Shown: one piece after another, positions 35,274-42,576 of the stretch | Position numbering within the stretch: position 1 is the first letter of the stretch | Layout of the letters: each line of letters starts with the position of its first letter | Source: Mucilaginibacter daejeonensis | GTDB lineage: Bacteria; Bacteroidota; Bacteroidia; Sphingobacteriales; Sphingobacteriaceae | Direction: 5' to 3' | Assembly (NCBI RefSeq): GCF_020783335.1 | Contig: NZ_CP086068.1 | Span: 2,604,001-2,668,000 of the forward strand | DNA length: 64,000 bases | Notes under the pieces: model-generated | Told to the model about the DNA's origin: nothing | Seen by the model: only the letters and a program-made list of their open reading frames with translations | Database searches by the model: none | Translations under genes and position numbers: made by a program

Positions 35274-36661
35274 GCATAACCCCTGACCTGCTGCTGGCCT
35301 ATTACGGCGACGACCTCACCGGCTCCACCGACGCGCTCGAATTTTTGAGTCGTGCCGGTATCCGAACGGTGTTGTTCATTGAGCCACCCACACCTCAGCA
35401 ATTGAGTAAATACACCGGGCTGCAAGCCATCGGCGTAGCAGGCCTCACCCGGTCGATGCCACCTGATGAAATGGAAGCTACCCTGCGTCCTGCTTTTGAA
35501 GCTTTGAAGGCGCTGGGCGCACCGCAAGTGCATTACAAGGTCTGCTCCACGTTCGATTCATCGCCTGCCATAGGCAGTATCGGTCGTGCCATAGATGTCG
35601 GTGCCGAGGTCTTTCAAGGGCCTTTCGTGCCCGTGCTGGTGGCTGCACCAGCCTTAGGTAGGTTCAGCTTTTTTGGGAATCTGTTCGCTCGTATGGGCAT
35701 AGGCAGCCAGGGACAGGTGTATCGCCTTGACAGGCATCCTTCTATGAGCAAACATCCAACTACTCCGGCTCACGAAAGTGACCTGCGCCTGCACCTAAGC
35801 GAACAAACGGACAAGAAGATCGGCCTTCTGGACATCCTGCAACTGCACCAGCCCGATACTGAAGCCGCAGCCACTTTACAGCAGCTGATCGGTGAAGGTA
35901 ATGAGGTCATATTTTTTGACGGTGTGGACGATAACGATCTGCAACGTGTAGGCGAACTGATCGACGCGCATGCAAGTTCGTCAAAGCCTCTTTTTTCAGT
36001 GGGCTCATCAGGTGTGGACATGGCACTTGGCGGTCATTGGAGGACCTCAGGCAAGCTGTCTCAAGCTCCGACCTGGCCTGATGTACAAAGCACTGATAAA
36101 CTACTCGTCGTATCGGGCAGTTGCTCACCAGTCACCTCCCGGCAGATCGAAAAGGCTTTACATAACGGCTTCATCGGTATCGCTGTTGATACCACAGCCT
36201 TAGCCGAGGGTGCTAATATGGATGAAGTTTTGGCATCCTATATCGCTGAGGCTGCCGATCACATCAGTAATGGCCAAAGCGTGCTCGTTCACACCAGTGT
36301 AGGTAATGATGACACGCGCGTAGCGCTTTCACACCGGGCCTTTGTGGCGCAAGGCATGACCGAGCAACAGATCCGCAGCAGTACAGCAGCGGTATTTGGC
36401 ACTGCATTGGGCCTTCTAGCCCAAGGTGTGATCGAACGAACCGACCTGAAACGCTTGGTGATAGCGGGTGGCGACACATCAAGTTTTGCTGCACGTGCGC
36501 TCGGTATCGAGGCGGTGGAAATGATCGCGGCCGTATCGCCGGGTGCGCCTTTATGCAAGGCGCACGCGCCGGGCAAGCCCATCAACGGTCTGGAAGTGAA
36601 CATCAAAGGCGGCCAAGTGGGCGACGAGAATTATTTTTTAACAGTATTGAACGGTAAATAA
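35270..36661 (+). CDS. Four-carbon acid sugar kinase family protein (DUF1537), OiaK-like candidate
   Basis: A 463-residue two-domain kinase. The N-terminal substrate domain opens with LLAYYGDDLTGSTDALEFL and includes HYKVCSTFDSSPAIGSIGRA. The C-terminal nucleotide domain shows LLVVSGSCSPVTSRQIEKAL near residue 280, IAGGDTSSFAARALGI and SPGAPLCKA. Family members phosphorylate 3-oxo-tetronates, D-erythronate/threonate-derived acids or 3-oxo-isoapionate with ATP. The start overlaps the RuBisCO-like stop (ATGA), so the two proteins are made together. The likely sequence is phosphorylation followed by decarboxylation or rearrangement. The substrate is inferred, not shown. Confidence 0.9.
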   Translation: MSITPDLLLAYYGDDLTGSTDALEFLSRAGIRTVLFIEPPTPQQLSKYTGLQAIGVAGLTRSMPPDEMEATLRPAFEALKALGAPQVHYKVCSTFDSSPAIGSIGRAIDVGAEVFQGPFVPVLVAAPALGRFSFFGNLFARMGIGSQGQVYRLDRHPSMSKHPTTPAHESDLRLHLSEQTDKKIGLLDILQLHQPDTEAAATLQQLIGEGNEVIFFDGVDDNDLQRVGELIDAHASSSKPLFSVGSSGVDMALGGHWRTSGKLSQAPTWPDVQSTDKLLVVSGSCSPVTSRQIEKALHNGFIGIAVDTTALAEGANMDEVLASYIAEAADHISNGQSVLVHTSVGNDDTRVALSHRAFVAQGMTEQQIRSSTAAVFGTALGLLAQGVIERTDLKRLVIAGGDTSSFAARALGIEAVEMIAAVSPGAPLCKAHAPGKPINGLEVNIKGGQVGDENYFLTVLNGK

Positions 36662-36668
36662 TATAACC

Positions 36669-37337
36669 ATGGAACAAAAGACATTAGGATTGATACATAC
36701 CTCGCATACGCTGATACCAGTGTTTCAACAGCTTTGCCAGGAATATTTGCCCGGCGTGGCCACCTTTAACATCGTGGATGACAGCCTGGTGAAGAATATC
36801 CGCTCTCGCGGCTCGCTCACCCCTTCGATCGCCAAACGAGTGGCCGATTATGTGGCCTCGGCCGAAGACTCAGGTGCCAACTACATTTTGGTCACCTGCT
36901 CATCGTTAGGTCCTGCCGTGGAAGCTGCGGCCGCCAAAGTCGGTGTACCGGTATTGCGTGTTGATCAACCTATGGCCGATCTGGCCGTGCAAGAAGGTCA
37001 GCGTATCGGCGTGATCGCTACCCTATCCACCACGTTGGAGCCCACCAGTGACCTGGTAAAACGTCGTGCCGAAGCGGCCGGTAAACCGATCGAGCTGGTA
37101 TCTAAATTGTGCGACGGTGCCTTTGAGGCCCTGATGAGCGGCGATGCGGCTACTCATGATAGGATCGTGACCGAGGCCTTGCGCGAGTTAGCCACCCAGG
37201 TAGATGTGATCCTGCTTGCCCAAGCCTCTATGGCGCGTGTGGTGGCCGGTTTAGATGAAAGCGACCGTACGGTACCTATCGTGGCCAGCCCGCCAAATGC
37301 GATCAAGTACCTGGCCGATACTTACTTTAACCAGTAA
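36669..37337 (+). CDS. Aspartate/glutamate racemase-superfamily protein, single-cysteine variant
   Basis: A 222-residue protein with the Asp/Glu racemase fold: LGLIHTSHTLIPVF, VDDSLVKNIRSRG, YILVTCSSLGPAVEAAA, VLRVDQPMADLAV and RIGVIATLSTTLEPT. The first catalytic Cys is kept (Cys77), but the second position reads LLAQASMARV, with Ala or Gln where Cys is expected. Two cysteines are needed for racemases and maleate isomerases, while single-Cys members such as arylmalonate decarboxylase use one, though usually the other. Function is therefore open: a decarboxylase, isomerase or lyase on a pathway intermediate. It lies between the kinase and the symporter on the same strand. Confidence 0.82.
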   Translation: MEQKTLGLIHTSHTLIPVFQQLCQEYLPGVATFNIVDDSLVKNIRSRGSLTPSIAKRVADYVASAEDSGANYILVTCSSLGPAVEAAAAKVGVPVLRVDQPMADLAVQEGQRIGVIATLSTTLEPTSDLVKRRAEAAGKPIELVSKLCDGAFEALMSGDAATHDRIVTEALRELATQVDVILLAQASMARVVAGLDESDRTVPIVASPPNAIKYLADTYFNQ

Positions 37338-37343
37338 ACCGTC

Positions 37344-38636
37344 ATGCAGTTGCGCAAGGTCTTCCTCGTGATAAGCGGCATAGCATTGCTGGTATTGGTA
37401 TGGGGCCTGCTTACCACGCAGTCCGCCTTTTGGCAGCCTGCCGGTGTGGTATTGGCAGTAGCCGGTGCCATTGGTATCGGTTCCGTACCATCTCTGCAAA
37501 ATTACCAGTATACCGCCTGGATCATCGCTGCCGTGGTGGCCGCTATGATCTTTCCGGGTGCGTTCCTTAAATGGGGAAGCTTTGACCTGCGGAACAAATG
37601 GCTGATCCTCATCGTGGTGCAAATTGTAATGTTCGGTATGGGCATCCAAATGAGCATCAAGGACTTCACCGGGCTGGGCAGTACCGGCAAGGGAGTGCTG
37701 ATCGGCCTGGCGTGTCACTTCAGCGTGATGCCGCTTATGGGCTTCCTGCTCACCCGCATCTTCCATTTCGAGCCAGAGATAGCTGCCGGTATCATTTTGA
37801 TCGGGTCATGCTCCAGCGGGCTGGCCTCCAACGTGATGGTATATTTAGCACGGGCTAACCTGGTACTGTCGGTAACCGTTACGGCCATGGCCACGCTGGC
37901 AGCTCCTTTCCTTACACCTGTGTTGATGAAGCTATTGGCCGGCACGCTGATCCAGATCAAATTCGTCAACATGATGATGGAGATCATCAAGATCGTGCTG
38001 GTACCCATTGGAGCCGCGCTGTTGCACGACTTTCTGAAGCATGCTACCGGCGCACAAAAAAGATCGGTTTACATGGCGGCGGGTGTTTGTTTGGTTTACC
38101 TGCTTGCCCTACCTTTCGGCTTGTATCGTTTTTATGAATTTCACTTTTCAGAAGCTGGTCTGCTATCGGCCGAGGTGTTCGCGTTCCTGGTAGCTGCTTT
38201 TGTAGTGGGGACCGCATATCATCAGTTGTATAGCACTAAACCTCAGATAGACCGTTACATTCCCTACCTATCTATGTTCGGTATTGTGTACTTCACGGCG
38301 GTGACCACCGCCGCAGGCCGCGATAACTTGTTGAATGTAGGGATACTGCTGTTCATGGCCTCAGTGATCCATAACGGCGCCGGTTACTTTTTTGGCTACT
38401 GGTTGAGCCGCATCTTCGGGCTCGATAAGGATTCGGCCCGTACGGTGGCGTTTGAAGTGGGCTTGCAAAACGGTGGCATGGCCTCGGGGCTCGCCGGTAC
38501 CATGGGCAAACTGGCTACTGTAGGTTTAGCCGCGGCAGTGTTCAGTCCCTGGATGAATATCTCGGGTTCTATACTGGCCAACTACTGGCGCAAACGTCCC
38601 TCGGGCCAACCTAAAACCGAGCAGCCGCAGCACTAA
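37344..38636 (+). CDS. BASS (bile acid:sodium symporter) family transporter
   Basis: A 430-residue membrane protein. It has an N-terminal pair of spans, then the SBF domain: LILIVVQIVMFGMGIQMSIKD, GLACHFSVMPLMGFLLTRIF, LIGSCSSGLASNVMVYLARANL (the Na+-site GSCxSxxxSN region) and FEVGLQNGGMASGLAGTMG near the end. About ten spans in total. BASS proteins couple Na+ to the transport of organic anions such as bile acids, pyruvate, pantoate or sulfonates. As the last gene of the cluster it may import an acidic substrate or export an acidic product. Its stop overlaps the convergent DinB gene by four bases. Confidence 0.9.
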   Translation: MQLRKVFLVISGIALLVLVWGLLTTQSAFWQPAGVVLAVAGAIGIGSVPSLQNYQYTAWIIAAVVAAMIFPGAFLKWGSFDLRNKWLILIVVQIVMFGMGIQMSIKDFTGLGSTGKGVLIGLACHFSVMPLMGFLLTRIFHFEPEIAAGIILIGSCSSGLASNVMVYLARANLVLSVTVTAMATLAAPFLTPVLMKLLAGTLIQIKFVNMMMEIIKIVLVPIGAALLHDFLKHATGAQKRSVYMAAGVCLVYLLALPFGLYRFYEFHFSEAGLLSAEVFAFLVAAFVVGTAYHQLYSTKPQIDRYIPYLSMFGIVYFTAVTTAAGRDNLLNVGILLFMASVIHNGAGYFFGYWLSRIFGLDKDSARTVAFEVGLQNGGMASGLAGTMGKLATVGLAAAVFSPWMNISGSILANYWRKRPSGQPKTEQPQH

Positions 38637-39217
38637 GCGTTCACCTGCTTTTCTCCCTTGACCACTGCCAAAGCCTCTTCGATCTGGATGAAGTGCCGTT
38701 GCTGATGAACGACCAGTACACGTAATATGTCGCCCAATTTTAGCCGTATCAAGCTGCTTATGCTGGTGCTGATACGAACTTGGTTCAGGTCATACTGATC
38801 GGCCTTCCTAAGCAATTGTAAAAAGTGCTCTTGCCCTGCCATAAATCGCTGCCAAACATCATTCGCATTCAACTCTACAGGCGGTATGTGTTTTTTAAGC
38901 GCCTTGGCCTTTTTGGTGATCGTACCTTTGGCATCTGGCTGCATCATATGTGTCAAGTATCCACCCAAGATACCTGTGGTAAAGGTTAGTGACACGAGTG
39001 TATTGGTACACTCAGCCATGCGTTTCTCCATCTCAGGTAGGTAATGATCATGATAGGTATTAAGGTGTTCAAGCACCTGCGCTATGGTCCACTTACTTGG
39101 CGCGGGCACCTTGTTGAATAAATGCATTTGGCCGTGCAGTGCTTGCGCCTCAGCTATTATATTGGCGAGGTCATGTTGCAGGGTATCGAGTAGTTGTTTG
39201 GAATTAAAAGTGGCCAT
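38633..39217 (-). CDS. DinB-family four-helix protein
   Basis: From the ATG at 39217 the protein has 194 residues. It is mainly helical, with the DinB/YfiT landmarks: WTIAQVLEHLNTYHDHYLPEM carrying the first His, and the C-terminal VVHQQRHFIQIEEAL with the second His pair, suited to a metal site. Members include thiol-dependent detoxification enzymes such as bacillithiol transferases, but most have no known function. It is preceded on the same strand by a Crp/Fnr regulator 65 bases upstream, probably in one transcription unit. Confidence 0.82.
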   Translation of the reverse strand: MATFNSKQLLDTLQHDLANIIAEAQALHGQMHLFNKVPAPSKWTIAQVLEHLNTYHDHYLPEMEKRMAECTNTLVSLTFTTGILGGYLTHMMQPDAKGTITKKAKALKKHIPPVELNANDVWQRFMAGQEHFLQLLRKADQYDLNQVRISTSISSLIRLKLGDILRVLVVHQQRHFIQIEEALAVVKGEKQVNA

Positions 39218-39282
39218 CTGGTTCAGGTTTTGTTCAGGGCAAAGATGAGGCAACGCTGATCAAAAATTGTTGATCCAGATCA

Positions 39283-39882
39283 TCATTTTTGGGTCGACCG
39301 CAGTTTGGCGTAGAGTTTACTGAAGGTAGCCGGCTCTACTCCGATGTATGACGCCAGGTATTTGTGCGGGATCAGGTTGAAGATATGCGCACTGCGCTGG
39401 AACAAAGCGGCAAGCTTATCGGCGGCCGAGTACACGGTCAGCTCCTTTTGCCGTTCGAGCGCACCTGCCAACGCATGGCTCAACATCACCCGCAACCATT
39501 TCTCCACCGATGGGTACTTAGCGGCCACGGCCATCAGATCATGGTAGGTGATCCGCAGCAAACGACTGTCGGTAAGCGTCTCAATGTCCATTCCCGACGG
39601 GCGTTGCAGCAAGAAACTATCGGCCACACCGGCAAACGATACCGGATAAAAAAAGACCATAGTGGCTTCCTTATCACCATAGATACAAAAACCACGTTGA
39701 ACACCTTGCACGGTGATATACAAGTAGCGCTCCGTTTCACCGGTTCGGGTCAACGTCACCTTACGCTTGTAACTAACTGTCGTCCAATGATTAAGTATCT
39801 CATTGAACGCAGTTTCATCGAACTGACAGATGCTGTTAAAAGTGCGGCGAAGAAGGGGTATGTCTGCATCAGAAACTTGCAT
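39283..39882 (-). CDS. Crp/Fnr-family transcriptional regulator
   Basis: Start at the ATG at 39882, giving 199 residues. Residues about 10-120 form a cyclic-nucleotide-binding-like beta roll (RKVTLTRTGETERYLYITVQ, VFFYPVSFAGVADSFL). The C-terminal helix-turn-helix is short: LIPHKYLASYIGVEPATFSK near residue 170-190. The Arg that contacts the cAMP phosphate is not evident, so the effector is unknown, as for most Bacteroidota members. It is divergent from the arginine operon; a palindrome 40-57 bases before its start may be its operator. Confidence 0.9.
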   Translation of the reverse strand: MQVSDADIPLLRRTFNSICQFDETAFNEILNHWTTVSYKRKVTLTRTGETERYLYITVQGVQRGFCIYGDKEATMVFFYPVSFAGVADSFLLQRPSGMDIETLTDSRLLRITYHDLMAVAAKYPSVEKWLRVMLSHALAGALERQKELTVYSAADKLAALFQRSAHIFNLIPHKYLASYIGVEPATFSKLYAKLRSTQK

Positions 39883-39921
39883 GTTCAAAACTGAGCGAAT
39901 ATTTACAAAATGATAACTTTT

Positions 39922-39939
39922 TTTACTTGCATAAGTAAA
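39922..39939. promoter_or_regulatory. Palindrome TTTACTT-GCAT-AAGTAAA, candidate regulator operator
   Basis: Seven-base perfect arms around a GCAT centre lie between the Crp/Fnr-family gene (minus strand) and the arginine leader (plus strand). The symmetry and size suit a dimeric regulator, most simply autoregulation by the adjacent Crp/Fnr protein. It could also influence the arginine promoter. Confidence 0.5.
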
Positions 39940-39992
39940 TTTTATTTGAATAATTTGCACAAAATTTAAAAACGATAATATCACACTGGTCA

Positions 39993-40118
39993 ATGAACAT
40001 CCAAAGCATATACAGGCATATACCCGCAGTTAACACTGCCCGGTTCGCCACTGCTTTGACCGCTGCTGTTATAGTGATCATGCCGTCACGACGACGATTA
40101 TTTATTCCCAGGGTTTGA
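39993..40118 (+). CDS. Candidate arginine leader peptide (41 residues)
   Basis: An ATG at 39993 opens a 41-codon frame ending in TGA at 40116. It has six Arg codons, three of them consecutive (CGA CGA CGA at 40089-40097) close to the end, in the segment PSRRRLFIPRV. It stands directly in front of the arginine biosynthesis operon and is followed 32 bases later by a hairpin with a T-run. That is the layout of a transcription-attenuation leader in which stalling at Arg codons would favour readthrough. CCGGTTC (40040-40046) inside the frame can pair with GAACCGG (40117-40123) just after the stop, providing an alternative fold. Regulation by arginyl-tRNA level is inferred. Confidence 0.7.
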   Translation: MNIQSIYRHIPAVNTARFATALTAAVIVIMPSRRRLFIPRV

Positions 40119-40150
40119 ACCGGCTTTGCGCCACAACTACGACCCGAACT

Positions 40151-40173
40151 GAAGTTTATTTAAACTTCTTTTA
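40151..40173 (+). terminator. Candidate attenuator terminator of the arginine operon
   Basis: GAAGTTTA (40151-40158), TT, TAAACTTC (40161-40168), then TTTTA. The stem is AT-rich and so only moderately stable, which suits a conditional terminator. It lies between the leader peptide and the first structural gene. Confidence 0.55.
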
Positions 40174-40240
40174 CTCAATATCCTTTAATACATAGGCCCT
40201 TAGGCCGATCTTTTAACAATAAGTGCTGGTTTTTTGATCC

Positions 40241-40888
40241 ATGACCTTAGAAGATTTTAACATAATAGTAGCCAACGAACAACACGTTGACTATGCCCCA
40301 CAGATCTGTGATGAGATGGCATCGTCGGCCAAAGCTCGGGGCACCGGTATAGCTCAACGCTCTCCTGAATACGTAGCCAATAAAATGCTTGAAGGCAAAG
40401 CGATCATCGCTTTACATAAAGACGGCACCTGGGCCGGTTTCGTATACATCGAGACGTGGAGCCATGGTGACTTTGTGGCCAACTCGGGCCTGATCGTTAA
40501 CCCTAATTTCCGTAAAGTGGGCCTGGCCAAAGCGATCAAGCAGGCAGTATTCGCTTTGTCGCGCAAAAAATATCCCAATGCCAAGATATTTGGTCTTACA
40601 ACCGGCCTGGCCGTGATGAAGATCAACTCGGAGCTGGGTTATGAACCGGTTACTTACTCAGAGCTGACCCAGGACGAGGACTTTTGGAAGGGATGCCGCA
40701 GCTGCGTCAATTACGATATCCTTACCGCCAAAGAACGCAAGAACTGTATGTGTACAGCCATGCTTTGGGATCCTGAGGATAAGATGCGCCAGCAGGAGGA
40801 GAAGATGAAGAAGATCACTCACAAGGCCACCTTGCTGGAGCGTATCGAGAACGCGATCCGGAAAAGCGTCAAGACCATTAATTTTTAA
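40241..40888 (+). CDS. GNAT-family acyltransferase, candidate N-acylglutamate synthase of the arginine pathway
   Basis: A 215-residue protein. The GNAT core spans about residues 5-140 (AGFVYIETWSHGDFVANSG, LIVNPNFRKVGLAKAIKQAVF, KIFGLTTGLAVMKINSELGY). A C-terminal Cys cluster (Cys152, Cys155, Cys169, Cys171: CRSC and CMC) could bind zinc, and a basic helix ends the protein. It is the first structural gene after the arginine leader and comes just before argG. The operon otherwise lacks the enzyme that makes N-acylglutamate (no argA or argJ is seen), so this gene is the natural candidate. Acetyl-CoA or succinyl-CoA could be the donor. Confidence 0.8.
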   Translation: MTLEDFNIIVANEQHVDYAPQICDEMASSAKARGTGIAQRSPEYVANKMLEGKAIIALHKDGTWAGFVYIETWSHGDFVANSGLIVNPNFRKVGLAKAIKQAVFALSRKKYPNAKIFGLTTGLAVMKINSELGYEPVTYSELTQDEDFWKGCRSCVNYDILTAKERKNCMCTAMLWDPEDKMRQQEEKMKKITHKATLLERIENAIRKSVKTINF

Positions 40889-40912
40889 TACCACACCATA
40901 TATCATCATATA

Positions 40913-42100
40913 ATGAAGAAAAAAGTAGTTTTAGCCTACAGCGGCGGTTTGGATACCTCATTCTGCTGCATCTACTTGACACAGGACCTTGGCCTGGAAG
41001 TGCATTCAGTGATCGTGAACACCGGCGGCTTTAGCGATGAAGAGCTGGCACAGGTGGAAGAGCGCGCTTACAAAATGGGCGTTACCTCGCACCACGTTGT
41101 TGACGAGACCGAGAACTTCTACAACACCTGCGTGAGGTACCTGATATATGGTAACGTGTTAAAGAACAATACTTACCCGCTATCGGTAAGTGCTGAGCGC
41201 GTTAGCCAGGCCACTGCTATAGCCAATTACGCTAATGAGATCGGTGCCGAGTACGTTGCCCACGGCAGCACAGGTGCCGGTAACGATCAGGTGCGTTTCG
41301 ATATGATCTTCAATATCCTGATCCCGAACGTGCAGATCCTGACCCCTATCCGCGACCTTAAATTAAGCCGCGAGGAAGAGATCAAATACCTGAAGGACCA
41401 TGGCGTGGAGATGAACTTCGAGAAGGCCAAATACTCGATCAACAAAGGCATCTGGGGCACATCGGTAGGTGGTAAAGAGACCTTGACCTCGCACCAGGGC
41501 CTGCCTGAGGATGCATGGCCTACCCCAGTAACTTCTACCGATACCAAGCATGTTGAATTGGTATTCGATAAAGGTGAGCTGGTGGCGGTTGACGGAACCT
41601 CATACGATCACCCGGCAAAGGCTATACAAGCTTTACAAGCTATTGCACAGCCATACGGCATTGGGCGCGACATTCACGTAGGTGATACCATTATCGGTAT
41701 CAAAGGCCGTGTGGGTTTTGAAGCCGCTGCCCCTATCGTGATCATCAAGGCACACCATACTTTAGAAAAACACGTATTGACCAAATGGCAACTTTCATGG
41801 AAAGACCAATTGTCGTCGTTCTATGGCAACTGGTTACATGAAGGTCAGTTCCATGACCCGATCATGCGCAACATCGAAGCGTTCTTGGATGACACGCAAA
41901 AGAACGTGAGCGGTAAAGTGTTCGTGGAGCTGAACCCATATCGTTTCCAGGTGACCGGTATCGAGTCAGATCATGACCTGATGTCGAACAAGTTCGGTAG
42001 CTACGGCGAGATGAATAACGCCTGGAGTGGCGAGGACGTTAAAGGTTTCTCGAAGATATTTGGTAACCAGGTGATGATCTACCACAAAGTGAACGGATAA
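40913..42100 (+). CDS. argG: Argininosuccinate synthase
   Basis: A 395-residue enzyme with the ATP-binding PP-motif VLAYSGGLDTSFCC at the N-terminus, then YVAHGSTGAGNDQVRFD, EMNFEKAKYSINKGIWGTS, and the C-terminal VSGKVFVELNPYRFQVTGI. It joins citrulline and aspartate with ATP to form argininosuccinate. The length fits the family (about 400). It lies 24 bases after the GNAT gene in the same operon. The argininosuccinate lyase gene argH is not in the window. Confidence 0.97.
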   Translation: MKKKVVLAYSGGLDTSFCCIYLTQDLGLEVHSVIVNTGGFSDEELAQVEERAYKMGVTSHHVVDETENFYNTCVRYLIYGNVLKNNTYPLSVSAERVSQATAIANYANEIGAEYVAHGSTGAGNDQVRFDMIFNILIPNVQILTPIRDLKLSREEEIKYLKDHGVEMNFEKAKYSINKGIWGTSVGGKETLTSHQGLPEDAWPTPVTSTDTKHVELVFDKGELVAVDGTSYDHPAKAIQALQAIAQPYGIGRDIHVGDTIIGIKGRVGFEAAAPIVIIKAHHTLEKHVLTKWQLSWKDQLSSFYGNWLHEGQFHDPIMRNIEAFLDDTQKNVSGKVFVELNPYRFQVTGIESDHDLMSNKFGSYGEMNNAWSGEDVKGFSKIFGNQVMIYHKVNG

Positions 42101-42122
42101 TACCGAGCATTTGACCACCAAG

Positions 42123-42575
42123 ATGACGATCAAAAGGATAAACGTTGACGAGATAGACCTGGTAGCTGACCTATTCGATCAGTACCGGGTCTTCTATGAG
42201 CAACGTTCGGATGTGGAAGCGTCCACCTCATTCCTTAAAGATCGTTTGAACCATAACGAGTCGGTCATTTTTATGGCGTCGAATGAGAACGATACACCAG
42301 TAGGTTTCACCCAGTTGTATCCCAAATACTCTTCGGCACGGCTCACCAAGAATTGGATCCTGAACGACCTCTTTGTGCAGGAAGATCACCGCCAAAAAGG
42401 TATCGGCGAAGAGCTGATCCGCACGGCGATGGCCTACGGCAAGGAGACAGGCGCGACGTTCGTTCAATTGGAGACCCAGAAGCATAATCACACCGCTCAG
42501 CGTTTGTACAGGGCTATCGGCTTTGAGCAACAGATATCGACGGACGATTTTTTACTTTTTAAAATAAGCATTTGA
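42123..42575 (+). CDS. Second GNAT-family N-acetyltransferase of the arginine operon
   Basis: Starting at the ATG at 42123 (a TTG at 42111 is the alternative), the protein has 150 residues. It has a complete GNAT fold: VGFTQLYPKYSSARLTKNW, ILNDLFVQEDHRQKGIGEEL with the acetyl-CoA loop, and ETQKHNHTAQRLYRAIGFEQ. This type is common as a stand-alone acetyltransferase of unknown acceptor. Its placement between argG and argC suggests a role in the pathway or its control; whether it makes N-acylglutamate is less likely than for the gene at 40241. Confidence 0.88.
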   Translation: MTIKRINVDEIDLVADLFDQYRVFYEQRSDVEASTSFLKDRLNHNESVIFMASNENDTPVGFTQLYPKYSSARLTKNWILNDLFVQEDHRQKGIGEELIRTAMAYGKETGATFVQLETQKHNHTAQRLYRAIGFEQQISTDDFLLFKISI

Positions 42576-42576
42576 T

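Noticed and set aside
34029..36661. A firm D-apiose (OiaK/OiaX) annotation
   Set aside because: The pair resembles it, but the apionate lactonase and oxidoisomerase are missing and the cluster has CoA-transferases and a hydratase that the known pathway does not use.
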